Source: Mesomycoplasma hyorhinis ATCC 17981
GTDB taxonomy: Bacteria; Bacillota_I; Bacilli_A; Mycoplasmatales; Metamycoplasmataceae
DNA length: 41,183 nt
Assembly: GCF_000383515.1 (NCBI RefSeq)
Contig: NZ_KB911491.1
Coordinates: 1 to 41,183 of the forward strand
Direction of reading: 5' to 3'
Shown here: one piece after another, positions 12,457 through 22,360 of the stretch
Layout of the letters: the number at the start of each line of letters is the position of its first letter
How positions within the stretch are numbered: position 1 is the stretch's first letter
The notes under the pieces: generated by a model
Seen by the model: only the letters and a program-made list of their open reading frames with translations
The model's database searches: none
What the model was told of the DNA's origin: nothing
Program-made: the position numbers and the translations under genes

Positions 12457-12533
12457 TGGTGGGAACGAATGGGATCGAACCATCGACCTCACGATTATCA
12501 GTCGTGTGCTCTAACCATCTGAGCTACGCTCCC
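12457..12533 (-). tRNA. tRNA-Ile (anticodon GAU)
   Basis: The minus strand folds as a 77-base tRNA including encoded CCA. The acceptor stem is GGGAGCG with CGTTCCC (one G-T pair). The D region contains TAGCTCAGATGGTTAGAGC, and the anticodon stem CACGA/TCGTG has loop CTGATAA, anticodon GAT. The T loop is GTTCGATCC. The discriminator base is A (12460), followed by CCA (12457-12459). It lies 43 bases after rpsI and is probably cotranscribed with rplM-rpsI. Confidence 0.97.
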
Positions 12534-12540
12534 AATAACA

Positions 12541-12555
12541 GGCAACAAAGTTGCC
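12541..12555 (-). other. Short hairpin between rpsI and tRNA-Ile
   Basis: GGCAAC and GTTGCC form a 6-bp stem around three bases, seven bases before the tRNA 5' end. No T-run follows, so it is not a typical terminator; it could mark a processing site or protect the mRNA 3' end. Confidence 0.4.
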
Positions 12556-12576
12556 AATATAATTATACTATAAAAA

Positions 12577-12975
12577 CTAACGTTTTGAAAATTGTCTTGA
12601 ACGACGTGCAGCTCTGAGTCCGAATTTTTTTCTTTCTTTTGCACGCGCATCACGAGTTAACATACCTTTAGATTTTAATTCTGGACGGTAATCTGCTGAA
12701 GCTTCTAATAATGCTCTTGCAATTCCTAACCTAATTGCTCCAGCTTGTCCTGAAAGTCCACCACCTGAAGCGTTAACACTAATATTTCATTGATCTGTTG
12801 TTTTAGTGATTTCTAATGGTTGTAATGCATCTTGAATTAATAAATCTAATTTTAAGTAATCTTTTGCTGCTCTTTTATTAATTTTAAATTCACCTGTTCC
12901 TGGAGTAATTATGACTCTTGCTACAGAAGATTTTCTTCTTCCTAATCCACGATAAGTAATTTTTTTATCTGCCAT
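12577..12975 (-). CDS. rpsI: 30S ribosomal protein S9
   Basis: The 132-residue protein is S9 of the small ribosomal subunit, whose C-terminal tail reaches the P-site tRNA. It shows the family signatures [10 protein letters not shown] (13-22), a [19 protein letters not shown] region and the C-terminal SRQFSKR, ending in the conserved Lys-Arg. One Trp (about residue 63) is TGA. The start follows the rplM stop after two bases, the standard rplM-rpsI pair. Confidence 0.97.
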
Positions 12976-12977
12976 AA

Positions 12978-13415
12978 CTATTTACCTACCTTTAAAATTT
13001 CTGGTTTTTGTGCTTCATGTTTATGTTCTGGACCTGCATAAACAAATAAATTTTTTCTTTGTTTATCACCTAATTTTGTATGAGGTAACATTCCTCAAAC
13101 AGCTTTTTCAATTAAAGCAATTGGTCTTTTAGCTCTTAAATTTTTAGCATTAATAGTTTTTAATCCGCCAGGATATCCTGAGTGTGAGTAATAAATTTTT
13201 TGTTCTTCTTTTTTAGCTGTTAAAACAACTCTATCAGCATTTATAATAATAATGTTGTCACCCATATCTACATTTGGTGTAAATGTAGGACTAGTTTTAC
13301 CTCTTAAGTGAGAAGCTGCTAATGTAGCTACTCTACCAAGAACTTGTCCAGCAGCGTCAATAACATATCACTTTTTAGTAACTTCTTTATGTTTTACTAA
13401 TGTGGTTTGTCTCAT
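12978..13415 (-). CDS. rplM: 50S ribosomal protein L13
   Basis: The 145-residue protein is L13, an early assembly protein of the large subunit. It has the [16 protein letters not shown]-terminus, [12 protein letters not shown], the [10 protein letters not shown] motif and GMLPHTKLG (with Trp-Gly before it, Trp as TGA). The start is preceded by AAAAGGAATTGTG. It heads the operon with rpsI and a good promoter lies about 65 bases upstream. Confidence 0.97.
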
Positions 13416-13479
13416 CACAATTCCTTTTATATTTTTTAATTAATTTTAAATAATGTAACAGGTTTAAGCAAGTTTTTAA

Positions 13480-13507
13480 ATTATACATTTTTATTTAAAT
13501 AACACAA
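13480..13507 (-). promoter_or_regulatory. Promoter of the rplM operon
   Basis: On the minus strand, TTGTGT (13502-13507) and TATAAT (13480-13485) are separated by 16 bases, with TG directly before the -10. It is the most consensus-like promoter in the window and gives a leader of about 57 nt. Confidence 0.65.
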
Positions 13508-13572
13508 GAAAAATTTTTATTTTTTATTAACCAATAATTTTTTAAAATTTTCAATTAAGAATTATATTTTAT

Positions 13573-13578
13573 TATAAT
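13573..13578 (+). promoter_or_regulatory. Putative -10 element of the ABC importer operon
   Basis: TATAAT ends 14 bases before the ATG at 13593. There is no Shine-Dalgarno in between, so the message would have a leader of only about 8 nt. Confidence 0.45.
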
Positions 13579-13592
13579 AATTTTTAATTATC

Positions 13593-14831
13593 ATGAGCTC
13601 AACAAATTATTTAATTAATGTCAAAAATTTAAAATTTCAATATGATAAAAAACAGGTTTCTTTAGATATTGAAAAATTGACATTTCCAAAAAATAAAATA
13701 ATAACTTTACTTGGACCAAGTGGTAGTGGAAAGACTACTTTCTTAAACTTACTAATTGGTTTTTTAAAACCTACAAAAGGAGAAATACAAATTAATCAAG
13801 ATCCAGAATTTTCTAATTTTGGATTCATTATGCAAGATAACAACCTTTATGAAGAAATAAGTGTTTTTAAAAATGTTTATTTAAGTGCTAAAAACTCTAG
13901 CAAATGAAAATCTGAAGTTAGAAATTCTTTATGAATTGAAATTAAAAATAAGTTTTTAGCTTCAAAAACGAAGGATTCTGATGTTGTTAAATTAGACAAT
14001 TTATTTGCTAAATATTTAAAAAAAAGTATACATGTAGCAAAGCATCAAGTTTTTTTTGTTAAATTGATGTATACTAAAATTTTATTTTATTTACTTAAAT
14101 TAAGTTTTAAAAATATAAAAATTCTTTTATTTTTATTAGAAAATAATTATTTAATTCAATTTTTTTTCAAATCCTTTATGCCTATAGCAAAAAAACTTCA
14201 AATTGAAGAAATTATCAACAAAAAAGCAAATAATATAAGTGGCGGACAAAAGCAAAGAGTAGCATTTGCTAAAGCTATTATTAAGAACACAAAATTAATT
14301 TTTATGGATGAACCTTTTGCTGCTTTAGATGCAAAAATCAAGGAATCTACAATTAATTGGTTAGAAAAAATCAAAAAAGAATTTGATTTATCAATTGTTT
14401 TAGTAACACATGATCAAACTGATGCTTTAAAAATAAGTGATTACATCACTGTGTTAAATCAAGGAAAAGTGATGCAATTTGGTGAATCAGAACAACTTTA
14501 TAACAATCCAGCTAACTTGTTTGTAGCTAAATTTTTAGGCTTTCCTGAAATCAATTTTTTTAAAAACCAAAATGGTATAGATTTCTATGTACGAGCTAAT
14601 AAAATCATTGTATCTAGCAACAAACAAGAAGGATTTTTACCTTTTAAAATTGATTCAAAAAAATTAATTGGTGAATCTTTATTGTACAAAGCAACAAGCT
14701 TAAACAATGAGAATCCTATTAGTTTAAACTTTTTGCAAACAAATAATTTTGAAACCCAATCAATTATTTATCTAAAAATAAATGAAGAAGATCTTTTAAA
14801 ATTTGACAAAGAAGGACAAAGGGTTTTATAA
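13593..14831 (+). CDS. CUT1-type ABC transporter ATPase (MalK/UgpC-like) with an internal insertion
   Basis: This is the ATP-hydrolysing subunit of an importer. The 412-residue protein has Walker A GPSGSGKTT (41-49), Q-loop Gln81, signature SGGQ (216-219), Walker B Asp239-Glu240 and an H-loop (LVTHD). It then has the FVAKFLGFPEINF segment and a C-terminal regulatory domain typical of MalK/UgpC/MsmK ATPases. The Q-loop-to-signature distance is about 135 residues, some 75-80 more than usual; the extra part is rich in Leu, Phe, Ile and Lys. Related mycoplasma sugar/glycerol-type importers are known to have enlarged ATPases. Two permease genes follow at once. PotA is a possible alternative annotation, but the C-terminal segment and the permeases favour a carbohydrate or glycerol(phosphate) substrate. 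Confidence 0.85.
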
Positions 14832-14832
14832 A

Positions 14833-15858
14833 ATGAAGAAAAATAATAAAATTTTAAACAAAATGTCTTCATTTTCTGAAGCAACTTGAAAAAAACTATC
14901 TCTTAGTCTGAGAAAAAATTGAAAAGGTTTTACTTTGATAACTCCTTTATTAATTTTTTTAATTGTTTTTTCAATTTATCCTTTGTTAAATTCATTTTTT
15001 TACTCATTGAGAGACTTTGAACAATATAGCAGGATAAAATGACACTTCGGAATTAGTAATTATCATTTTCTTGTTTCTGATTATAGATTCATTGATAGTG
15101 TGAAAAATTCTACTATTTTGTTTTTTGTGGCATCCCCTATTGCAATTATCGTTGGTTTTCTTTTAGCTTTGGTTATATCTTCTTTGACCCTAAAAATTTC
15201 AAAAAATATATTCATCACTGCTCTTTATTCACAGTTTTTTATTTCTGCATTTGCTGTAAGTGTAGCTTTTGTTTTGTTATTTGGTGATAGAAATGTACTA
15301 AGTGTATTGTTACAAGAAAAATTTCATTTTGGAAAATACGATTTTGTTAGTGGAAACCAAAAAACACCTTTAATTATTTTATTATGTATATTTCAACTTT
15401 GAAGAGCAATTCCGTTTAATACTGTTTTATTTAGTTTTGCAATCAATAAAATTAATCTTAAATATAGTAAAAATCTAAAAATAGATTCTTTATCTTTATT
15501 CGATAAAGTTAAAAATTTGTATTTTCCTGAAATGAAAATAACAATTTTTAACATTGTTTATACAAACTTTATTTTTGCTGCGTTGCTGTATCCTCAAGTT
15601 TTAATAGGAAATAAAAATTTAAAAGATTTTCATGGAGACACACTAGCTTCTTACATTATTTCTAGAATAACACAAGATGCTAATGCACCTGTTGCAATGG
15701 CAGCATCATTTTTTACCTTCATTTACCTTTGCTTTTTGCTGTTATTTATTTATTTACTGCGTTGAAAATTTATAAAGTTATACATAAAAGCTGCAATATT
15801 TTTAATCACAAAAATAAAAAAATCAATTAAAGGAGTAAAAAATGAACTCACTAAGTAG
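14833..15858 (+). CDS. CUT1-type ABC transporter permease (MalF/UgpA-like)
   Basis: This is the first permease subunit of the importer, 341 residues with about six membrane segments: an N-terminal signal-anchor-like helix near 35-55, then a cluster from about 90. It has the family's NYHFLVSDYRF-x-DSVKNS entry segment and an EAA-type ATPase-coupling loop (IDSLSLFDKVKNLYFPEM). In both, residues at the expected positions fit UgpA/MalF. Several tryptophans are TGA. The start lies one base after the ATPase stop, and the 3' end overlaps the next permease by 17 nt. The substrate cannot be read from the sequence; sugar or glycerol(phosphate) is inferred from the family. Confidence 0.82.
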
Positions 15859-16696
15859 CAAACATTTTTATCTCATTTATAAACTAATTTTTGAAGTTTT
15901 AAAATATGCTTTGATTAGCTTTGTAATTATTTTGATTTTGTTTCCAATTTATTTTTTAATTGTTCAAGCATCTTTGAATAATAGTGAAGCTCTTTCAAAT
16001 AATGTTTTTTTAGCTCCTAAAGATAGTTTATGAACTAACATAAAAGAAGTAATGGATCAATTATTTTTAAATGGATTTAAAAATTCAATGTTAAGTGTTC
16101 TTTTAATTAATTTTTTAAGAATTAGTTTATACTCACTTGCATCTTTTGGTCTAGTAAAAGTAAGTAAATTTAGTAAAAAAGTCTTCTATTTGCTTTTTAT
16201 TTTTGTATCTTTAACTCCTGAAATTTCTTTATATATGGGATATAAAATTTTATTATACAAAAGCAATATTTTAGAATCTAATGTTATTTTTCCTTTAATA
16301 ATAAACCAAATTTTTTCGTTTTTCTTATTAATGTATTTATATAAAATTTTAAGTTCAGTTCCACAGAATAAAATTAAGTTAATGACAATTGATAACTTAA
16401 ATATGTTTCAAAGATTTGTTTATGTGTATTTAAAATATTTGAAAATGCCTTATTTTTTAATAATTATTTTTTCTTCAATCCAAGCTTGAAATGATTTCTT
16501 ATGACCAACATATATTTTAACTTCAAGTAGTGAACAAACTATTTCTATTTGATTTCAATTTAGTGGAAGTAGAGATGCTTCAGCAAATTTTTATAATTTA
16601 AAAGCAGCAGCTTCATTTATAGCGTTAATTATTCCCTTGTGTACTTATTTGATTTTTTCTCCATTTGTTAATAAACAAATTTCTAAGAGTTTTTAA
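15842..16696 (+). CDS. CUT1-type ABC transporter permease (MalG/UgpE-like)
   Basis: This is the second permease, 284 residues with about six membrane spans. It shows the WNDFLWP motif typical of MalG/UgpE permeases (both Trp as TGA) and a degenerate EAA loop (IDNLNMFQRFVYVYLKYLKMP). The ATG at 15842 has an excellent AAAGGAG site inside the end of the preceding gene. No substrate-binding lipoprotein follows; the next gene, rsmA, converges and the two coding ends overlap by 14 nt with no terminator between them. The binding protein must be encoded elsewhere or be absent. Confidence 0.82.
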
Positions 16697-17456
16697 TAAA
16701 ATCATAAATTTGGATATATTGATTAAGACTGATTTGTTGCGGTCTTATGTTATAATTTAAATTGAATTTAACATATAACTCTTTAATTTTTTCTTGATTT
16801 AAGAAAGTAGAAAGATTATTATAAAATGTTTTTCTTTTCATAGAAAAACATTTTTTTGTAAAATCTAAAAAACCTTTTATGTATTCTGGATTTAAATTTT
16901 TTTTGAATTTAAAAGAAACTAAAGCCGAATTAACTTTAGGTTGCGGACTAAAACTAGAAGGTAGAATTTTTAACTCTTTTTTAACATCAGCTACTAATTG
17001 ACAAGCAAGTGATAACTTTGAAAAAGCACTTGTTTTTTCTTTAGCTACTATTCGATCAGCTACTTCTTCTTGTACCATAATTAGCATAGATTTAAATTTA
17101 TTAACATTCTCAAAAACCTTGAATAAAATTTGACTTGTTATGTAATATGGCAAATTTGCAACAAGAATTTTTGGAGTTGTAAAATCTAAATCAGCTTCTA
17201 AAAAGTCTTCATTTTTAAGCATAAATTTAGAACTTTTTATTTTATTTTCTAAACAAACAATCAAATCTTTATCAATTTCATAAGCTAATAAAGATTTTGC
17301 AGATTCTAAAAGAGGGATTGTAATAGCTCCTGTACCTGGTCCGATTTCTAAAGCATCCTCATCTTGAGAATTGGCAAGCTCTATAATTTTATTGATTACA
17401 AAATCATCTTTTAAAAAATTTTGTCCAAATTTTTTTTTAGCTTGAATGGTCTTCAT
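16683..17456 (-). CDS. rsmA: 16S rRNA dimethyladenosine transferase (KsgA)
   Basis: RsmA methylates two adjacent adenosines in the 3' terminal hairpin of 16S rRNA late in 30S assembly. The 257-residue protein has GQNFL at 11-15, the SAM-binding EIGPGTG at 37-43 and the catalytic NLPYYIT at 101-107, plus the C-terminal helical domain (FSMKRKTFYNNL). It has no tryptophan. Its start overlaps the tatD end by 20 nt, so it belongs to prs-rsmG-tatD-rsmA. Its last 14 bases overlap the end of the converging permease gene. Confidence 0.96.
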   Translation of the reverse strand: MKTIQAKKKFGQNFLKDDFVINKIIELANSQDEDALEIGPGTGAITIPLLESAKSLLAYEIDKDLIVCLENKIKSSKFMLKNEDFLEADLDFTTPKILVANLPYYITSQILFKVFENVNKFKSMLIMVQEEVADRIVAKEKTSAFSKLSLACQLVADVKKELKILPSSFSPQPKVNSALVSFKFKKNLNPEYIKGFLDFTKKCFSMKRKTFYNNLSTFLNQEKIKELYVKFNLNYNIRPQQISLNQYIQIYDFIKNS

Positions 17457-18714
17457 ATAGTTTTATATTAAAAATTCCTTCTATATTTTTTTTGACTTGT
17501 TGAGTTAAAGAGTGTAAACTAATTTCTTTGATTCTTGAAAGTAAATAAAAACTTTGTTTAATGCAAAAACTGTGATTTGGTCACAAAGATCTTTTTGGCT
17601 CAGGAGATAAATATGGAGCATCTGTTTCTAGCACAATTTTTTCTAAATCAATATGTTTTAAAATCTTTCTTGCTTCTTGGTTTTTCTTATATGTAATAAC
17701 TCCTGAAAAAGAAAAAAATACATTCTTTAATTGTGCAAAATATTGATAAATTTCAAAGTTTGCAGAAAAATTATGAAAAACAAATTTAACATCCAAAAAA
17801 TCACTAACGACTTGTTTTATTGTGTTGAAAAGGAAAAAATTTTTATCATTTGCATTGTCTCTTATGTGCAACATTACAGTTTTATTATATTTTTGTGCGA
17901 TTTTAACTTGTTTTATAAAACACTTTAGCTGTAATTCGAAACTAGGTGATTGATCATAATATAAATCCAAACCTACTTCACCAATACCTGCTACTTTTGA
18001 ATTTTTTGCAACAATTTCTTCTAATAATTGAAAATTATCTTCATTTGTAATATTATTAGGATGAATCCCAACAAGTGCAAAAAGATTTGGTACATAGTCT
18101 AAATATGAAATAATTTCTTGATTATCTTCTCAAGAAGTACCAACTAAAAGCATTGCTTTTATATTGTTTTTGTAGTTAAATTCTAATTCTTGTTTTGGTT
18201 CTTTATAATATTCTTTAAAAGGATGAGTGTGAACATCTGAAAAAAAATAATTTTCTTCTAAGTAAAAATGTAGCAAAATTGCTTCATTTTGTTTGCTAAT
18301 TTCTTTAAAAATGAAGCTTTTTTTCACTAAATTGTATATTTTTTCTTCTAGTTGAATTTCTATGAATTTGTTTTTTAAATTAAGTGTATTAATAAAAAAA
18401 TCTTGAATGAATTCAAAAGTTAAAATACTTCATTTTTCTTCATTTAATAAAGAATTTATTCTTAAATCAATTGTAAAAAAGTTGGTTTTTATGCTATCTT
18501 GAATTATATTTAGATAAAGACCTATTTCTAAAAAATCATCATCTTCATCTACTAATAAAAATTCTCAAAAATTTTCTTGATTTTCTAAAGTAAAAATCTT
18601 AAAACTATCTTTAGTTGATTTTGAAACTAAAGGAAATAAATTTGCTTCATTTTTATAGCTTAAATGATATTTATTTTGATATTTTGGTGTGGGTTTTACA
18701 AACTGTCAATTCAT
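17437..18714 (-). CDS. tatD: TatD-family metal-dependent hydrolase with an unusual N-terminal extension
   Basis: The C-terminal ~265 residues are a TatD-type nuclease with its metal ligands: HxH His162/His164 (DVHTHP), Glu246 (GEVGLD), His283 (MLHIRD), His314 (FHNFS) and Asp365 (LETDAP). The family normally starts a few residues before HxH, but this frame is open for about 155 further residues to an ATG at 18714. That ATG sits one base after the rsmG stop (TAATATG), so it is the natural coupled start; 425 residues result. A GTG at 18327 would still leave over 30 extra residues. The extension is acidic/aromatic. Its second part (FTIDLRIN, then a helix, then NKFIEIQLEEKIYNLVKKSFIFKEI) faintly resembles the end of a GNAT acetyltransferase fold; that is a guess. 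TatD often sits beside rsmA in Firmicutes. Confidence 0.85.
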
Positions 18715-18715
18715 A

Positions 18716-19330
18716 TTATTTCTTGTTGGCTTTTAGTATAAAAATTTGTTTATCAAGATCTGATTTTACTTCTTCAATTGAATAATTATAATTTTTTAGA
18801 ACTTTTTTGTGTTCTAAAACTTCATCCCAAATTTTTGGACCTTTAATTCATAAAGAAGTAGTTGTAGGATTTTGCAATTTTTTAGTGATTTTAAATAAAA
18901 AATCTAGATTTCCCACCGCTCTTGCTGTAATGTAGTCAAATTTAGCTTGCAAATTAGAAGCTAAATCATTAATTATTTCAAAATCTAAATTTAATTCTTG
19001 CTTTACTAATTGCAAAAAATCACATCGCTTTTTTAATTTTTCAACAATGACTAATTTTATATCAGAATTGATAATAAAGAAAGGAATTGAAGGAAAACCA
19101 GCACCTGCCCCTACATCTAGTAAAGCAATTTTTTTGTTTTTTAAATATATACTTTGTTTTAAAGTAATAATAGATTCATAAATTCCTTCTTTTCATAATT
19201 GATCTTGAGTAAAGCCAGTGAGATTCATAACCTTATTTTTTTGTTCAATTAAACTAACAAATTTTTCTAATTGTGAAAAAATTTGTTCATTATTAACTAA
19301 ATCTCTAGTTTTTTCTTTAAAAAAATACAT
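18716..19330 (-). CDS. rsmG: 16S rRNA (guanine-N7) methyltransferase (GidB)
   Basis: RsmG methylates a guanine in the 530 loop of 16S rRNA. The 204-residue protein contains NKVMNLTG (33-40), the SAM-binding DVGAGAGFPSIP and the ITARAVG motif. Two Trp codons are TGA, hiding the gene from a standard-code scan. It starts at TAATG, sharing one base with the prs stop, and ends one base before tatD, so it is firmly inside this operon. Confidence 0.94.
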
Positions 19331-20310
19331 TATTTTTTAAAGTTTTCTTTCAATTGTGAGTATATAGATGAAATTGATGTTGAAAATATACAAGCTTTTA
19401 TGGTATCCGCAATAAATTCGGATAAACAAGCAACTTCTAACTTGGAATATTTTGCTTCAAGTTCTGAATTATCAATTGAATTTGTAATTATAACTTTATC
19501 TACATTTTTACTTTCTTGAAATAGCTCAAAACCTTTGGAAAAAATCCCATGTGTAGCAACTACTGTTACTGATTTTGCGCCATTTTTTTTGAGCATATCA
19601 GCGGCTTTAATAATTGTTCCACCTGTGTCGATAATGTCATCAATAATTATTGTATCTTTTGCTTCAATATCACCAATAATTCCTTGAGCTTCGACTTGAT
19701 TTGTTCCTATTCTTCTTTTATCAATAATGGCAATTTTTGTATTTTCATTTAATAATTCAGCTAGTAATCTTGCACGAACAGCTCCACCGTGATCTGGAGA
19801 AACTATTGTATAATTCTTATTTTTTTCTTTAATTTTCTTCGCAAGAATATATTGACCTCTTAGTTCATCTACTGAAATATTAAAAAATCCTTGAATTGAT
19901 GGATTGTGTAAATCTACAGAAATAATTTTTGTAGCTCCAGCAGTTTCTAATAAATTTGCAATTAGTTTTGCTGTAATTGGTTGTCTTCCAGTTGATTTTC
20001 TATCTTGTCTAGCATAGCCAAAATAGGAAAGGATTACAATAATATCTCTAGCATATGCTCTTTTTAATGAATCCATAAAAATTAATAATTCCATAATATT
20101 ATCATGAACAGGTTTGTGTGTACTTGCAACTACAAAAACTGTGGAATTTCTAATAGTTTCAACTGATTTTAAAAGTACTTCTCCATCAGCAAACTGAGTT
20201 TTTTCAATTGGTGTTAAAGGTATTTTTAAAATTTCAGAGATTTTATTTGCTAAATTTTGGCAATTTGGCATTCCAAATAAAACAACATTTTTTTTATTTT
20301 CAACAATCAT
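19330..20310 (-). CDS. prs: Ribose-phosphate pyrophosphokinase
   Basis: This enzyme makes PRPP from ribose 5-phosphate and ATP for nucleotide salvage and synthesis. The 326-residue protein has the SVDLHNPSIQGFF region, VSPDHGGAVRAR (flexible loop and active site) and the PRPP-binding DTIIIDDIIDTGGTI. It contains no tryptophan and is full length. The start is preceded by AAAAAGGAAAAT. It is first in prs-rsmG-tatD-rsmA; PRPP use links it to hpt at 31720. Confidence 0.97.
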   Translation of the reverse strand: MIVENKKNVVLFGMPNCQNLANKISEILKIPLTPIEKTQFADGEVLLKSVETIRNSTVFVVASTHKPVHDNIMELLIFMDSLKRAYARDIIVILSYFGYARQDRKSTGRQPITAKLIANLLETAGATKIISVDLHNPSIQGFFNISVDELRGQYILAKKIKEKNKNYTIVSPDHGGAVRARLLAELLNENTKIAIIDKRRIGTNQVEAQGIIGDIEAKDTIIIDDIIDTGGTIIKAADMLKKNGAKSVTVVATHGIFSKGFELFQESKNVDKVIITNSIDNSELEAKYSKLEVACLSEFIADTIKACIFSTSISSIYSQLKENFKK

Positions 20311-20408
20311 ATTTTCCTTTTTTTATAATACTAATAATAAATCTAAAAATTATATTTTTAGTTATTATATTACTTTTTCTGCTTCTTATTTTGAGAAATT
20401 TAAAAATA

Positions 20409-20438
20409 AAAAAATCCACTTGTTAATTTGGATTTTTT
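20409..20438 (-). terminator. Terminator of msrA-tyrS
   Basis: AAAAAATCCA pairs with TGGATTTTTT around a 10-base loop, 10 bases after the tyrS stop in the minus direction. The interval 20311-20408 to prs contains AT-rich promoter-like boxes (TATAAT twice on the minus strand) for prs. Confidence 0.8.
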
Positions 20439-20447
20439 ATTTTTAAT

Positions 20448-21704
20448 TTATTCGAACGAAACAACAAAAAAGTTCTTTTTACCTTTTTTAATTAATAATT
20501 TGCTAAAGTTTTGTTTTAATTTTGAGTTAATTTCTTCTTGAGACTTAATAATTTGACCATTTACTTGCAATGCAGAGTCTTTAATAAATTCATTTAGTTC
20601 TCTTTTAGATGAAAAAATTTTTAATTCAACTAATTTGTTAGCGTTGAATTCAGATTCTTGAAGTACAAAATTATCTACAGATTTTGCTAAAAGATCTAAA
20701 TCTGCTTGATTTAAAAGCTCAAAGCTTAAGTTTTTAAATAACAAACTAGAAATTTTTAAACATTGTTCAAGTGTTTTTTGTCCATGAAGATTTAAAATAA
20801 TTTCTTGTGTCATTTGATGTTGTAGAAACTTCTCTTTTTTATTTTGGCTATGTTTTTGAAGGATTTTTTCAATTTCACTAAATGTTTTAAATGAAGTTCA
20901 TTTAAAAAATTTTTCTGCTTGAAAATCTGATAAATTTATTAAAAATTGATAGAGTTTAAAAGGAGAAGTAAGATTAGAATCTAATCACAAAGCATCACCA
21001 TCAAATGTTGTTTTTCCAAATTTATTTCCATTTTCATCTGTTAAAAGTTGGGTTGTAAGTCCAAAACAAGGCGAAGAATTTTTATCTTCCAAACTTGTTT
21101 TTTTAATCATATCAAGCCCTTGAACAATGTTTCCTCATTGATCTGATCCACCAAGTTGTCCAACTATATTGAATTTATCAAATAAATATTTAAAGTCTCA
21201 AGCTTGAATTAATTGATAACTAAATTCTGTAAAAGAAAGTCCTGTTTTAATCCGTGAAGCAATAGAATCTTTGGTTAATAGCAAAGCAACATTAACATTT
21301 TTTCCAACATCACGAAGAAAATCTAAAACATTCATATCTTTGTAAATATCAAAATTGTCAAAAACTTGCAAATCAAATTTTTCCAATTGTGCTTTGATAT
21401 AGTTTTTATTTTTAATAATAGCTTCATTTGAGAGTAAAACTCTTTCTTTAGAAACAAAGGAAGGATCACCAATCATTCCTGTTGCTCCACCTAAAACTGC
21501 TATTGTTTTAACTCCTGCTCTTTGAAAACGTTGTGCTAGATTTATTAAAATATAATTACCCAAATGGAGTGATTTAGCTGTTGGATCAAAACCTACATAA
21601 ATTCCTTCATTTTGCCGCATATTTAACAATTTTTTTTCATCACTAATATCTTTTAAAATTCCTCTTAGTTTAATTTCCTTTAACAATTCTTCTTTTTTCT
21701 TCAT
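20448..21704 (-). CDS. tyrS: Tyrosyl-tRNA synthetase
   Basis: This class I synthetase charges tRNA-Tyr. The 418-residue protein has HLGN (47-50, the HIGH signature), GGATGMIGDPS, GSDQWGNI and KFGKT (228-232, the KMSKS equivalent). The C-terminal S4 RNA-binding domain ends near FFVVSFE. Five or more Trp codons are TGA. It begins eight bases after msrA and is followed by a terminator. Confidence 0.97.
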
Positions 21705-21712
21705 TTTTACCT

Positions 21713-22210
21713 TTATTTTTTAAATTTTTCTGGCACTGAGTCTAAGTTAATGTGACAATATCCATTTGGATTTTTATCTAAATATTTTTGGTGATATTCT
21801 TCTGCAATAGTTAAGTTTTTAACAGGTAAAAACTCTATTGTAGTTTGAAGTTTTGCTTCATTTTCAAAGGATTTATTAAGTTGTCTAAAAATATCTAAGA
21901 GTTGTTGATCATTTGAGTAAAAACCAATACGGTATTGTACTCCTACATCGTTTCCTTGTTTATTAACTGAAAAGGGATCAACTATTTTCAAATACAAAGT
22001 TCAAATTTGTTCTTCTGTCAAAAGCGAAGAATCATAAACGAGTTCAACTGCTTCAACATGGCCTGAACCTGCACAAACTTGCTTGTATGTAGTTTGTTCT
22101 GTATCTCCATTTAAGTAGCAAACTCGAGTTTGAACAACACCTTTTACTCTTTGAAAAAAGGCTTCTACTCCTCAAAAACATCCAGCTGCTAAATATATTT
22201 TTTTTATCAT
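21713..22210 (-). CDS. msrA: Peptide methionine sulfoxide reductase A
   Basis: MsrA reduces the S-form of methionine sulfoxide in oxidised proteins. The 165-residue protein has the catalytic GCFWG at 10-14 (Trp as TGA), the AGSGHVEAVE region that corresponds to the family's GxTGHaExV substrate site, and the EEYHQKYLDKNPNGYC segment with a possible resolving Cys. The start at 22210 follows AAGGAAAG. It is first in msrA-tyrS. No msrB is seen in the window. Confidence 0.95.
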
Positions 22211-22297
22211 TTCTTTCCTTATTTTAAATTGAAAACTTTAGCTTGATTTTTTGATTTTTTAAACAATTTTTACTTAAAAAACCAGTTGTATTTGGAA

Positions 22298-22323
22298 ATT
22301 ATATAACAATAATTTGATATAAT
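22298..22323. promoter_or_regulatory. Divergent -10 elements for gyrA and msrA-tyrS
   Basis: TGATATAAT (22315-22323, plus strand) is an extended -10 for gyrA, 37 bases before its start. TATAAT on the minus strand (22298-22303) is the candidate for msrA. The two are 14 bases apart, so they may compete for polymerase. Neither has a clear -35. Confidence 0.5.
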
Positions 22324-22360
22324 TTTAAAATATTAAATTAAAGGGTTTTAAAGGATTATT

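Noticed and set aside
13593-16696. Spermidine/putrescine importer (potABC)
   Set aside because: The ATPase C-terminal segment (FVAKFLGFPEINF) and the WNDFLWP permease motif point to CUT1 (MalK/UgpC, UgpA, UgpE) transporters.
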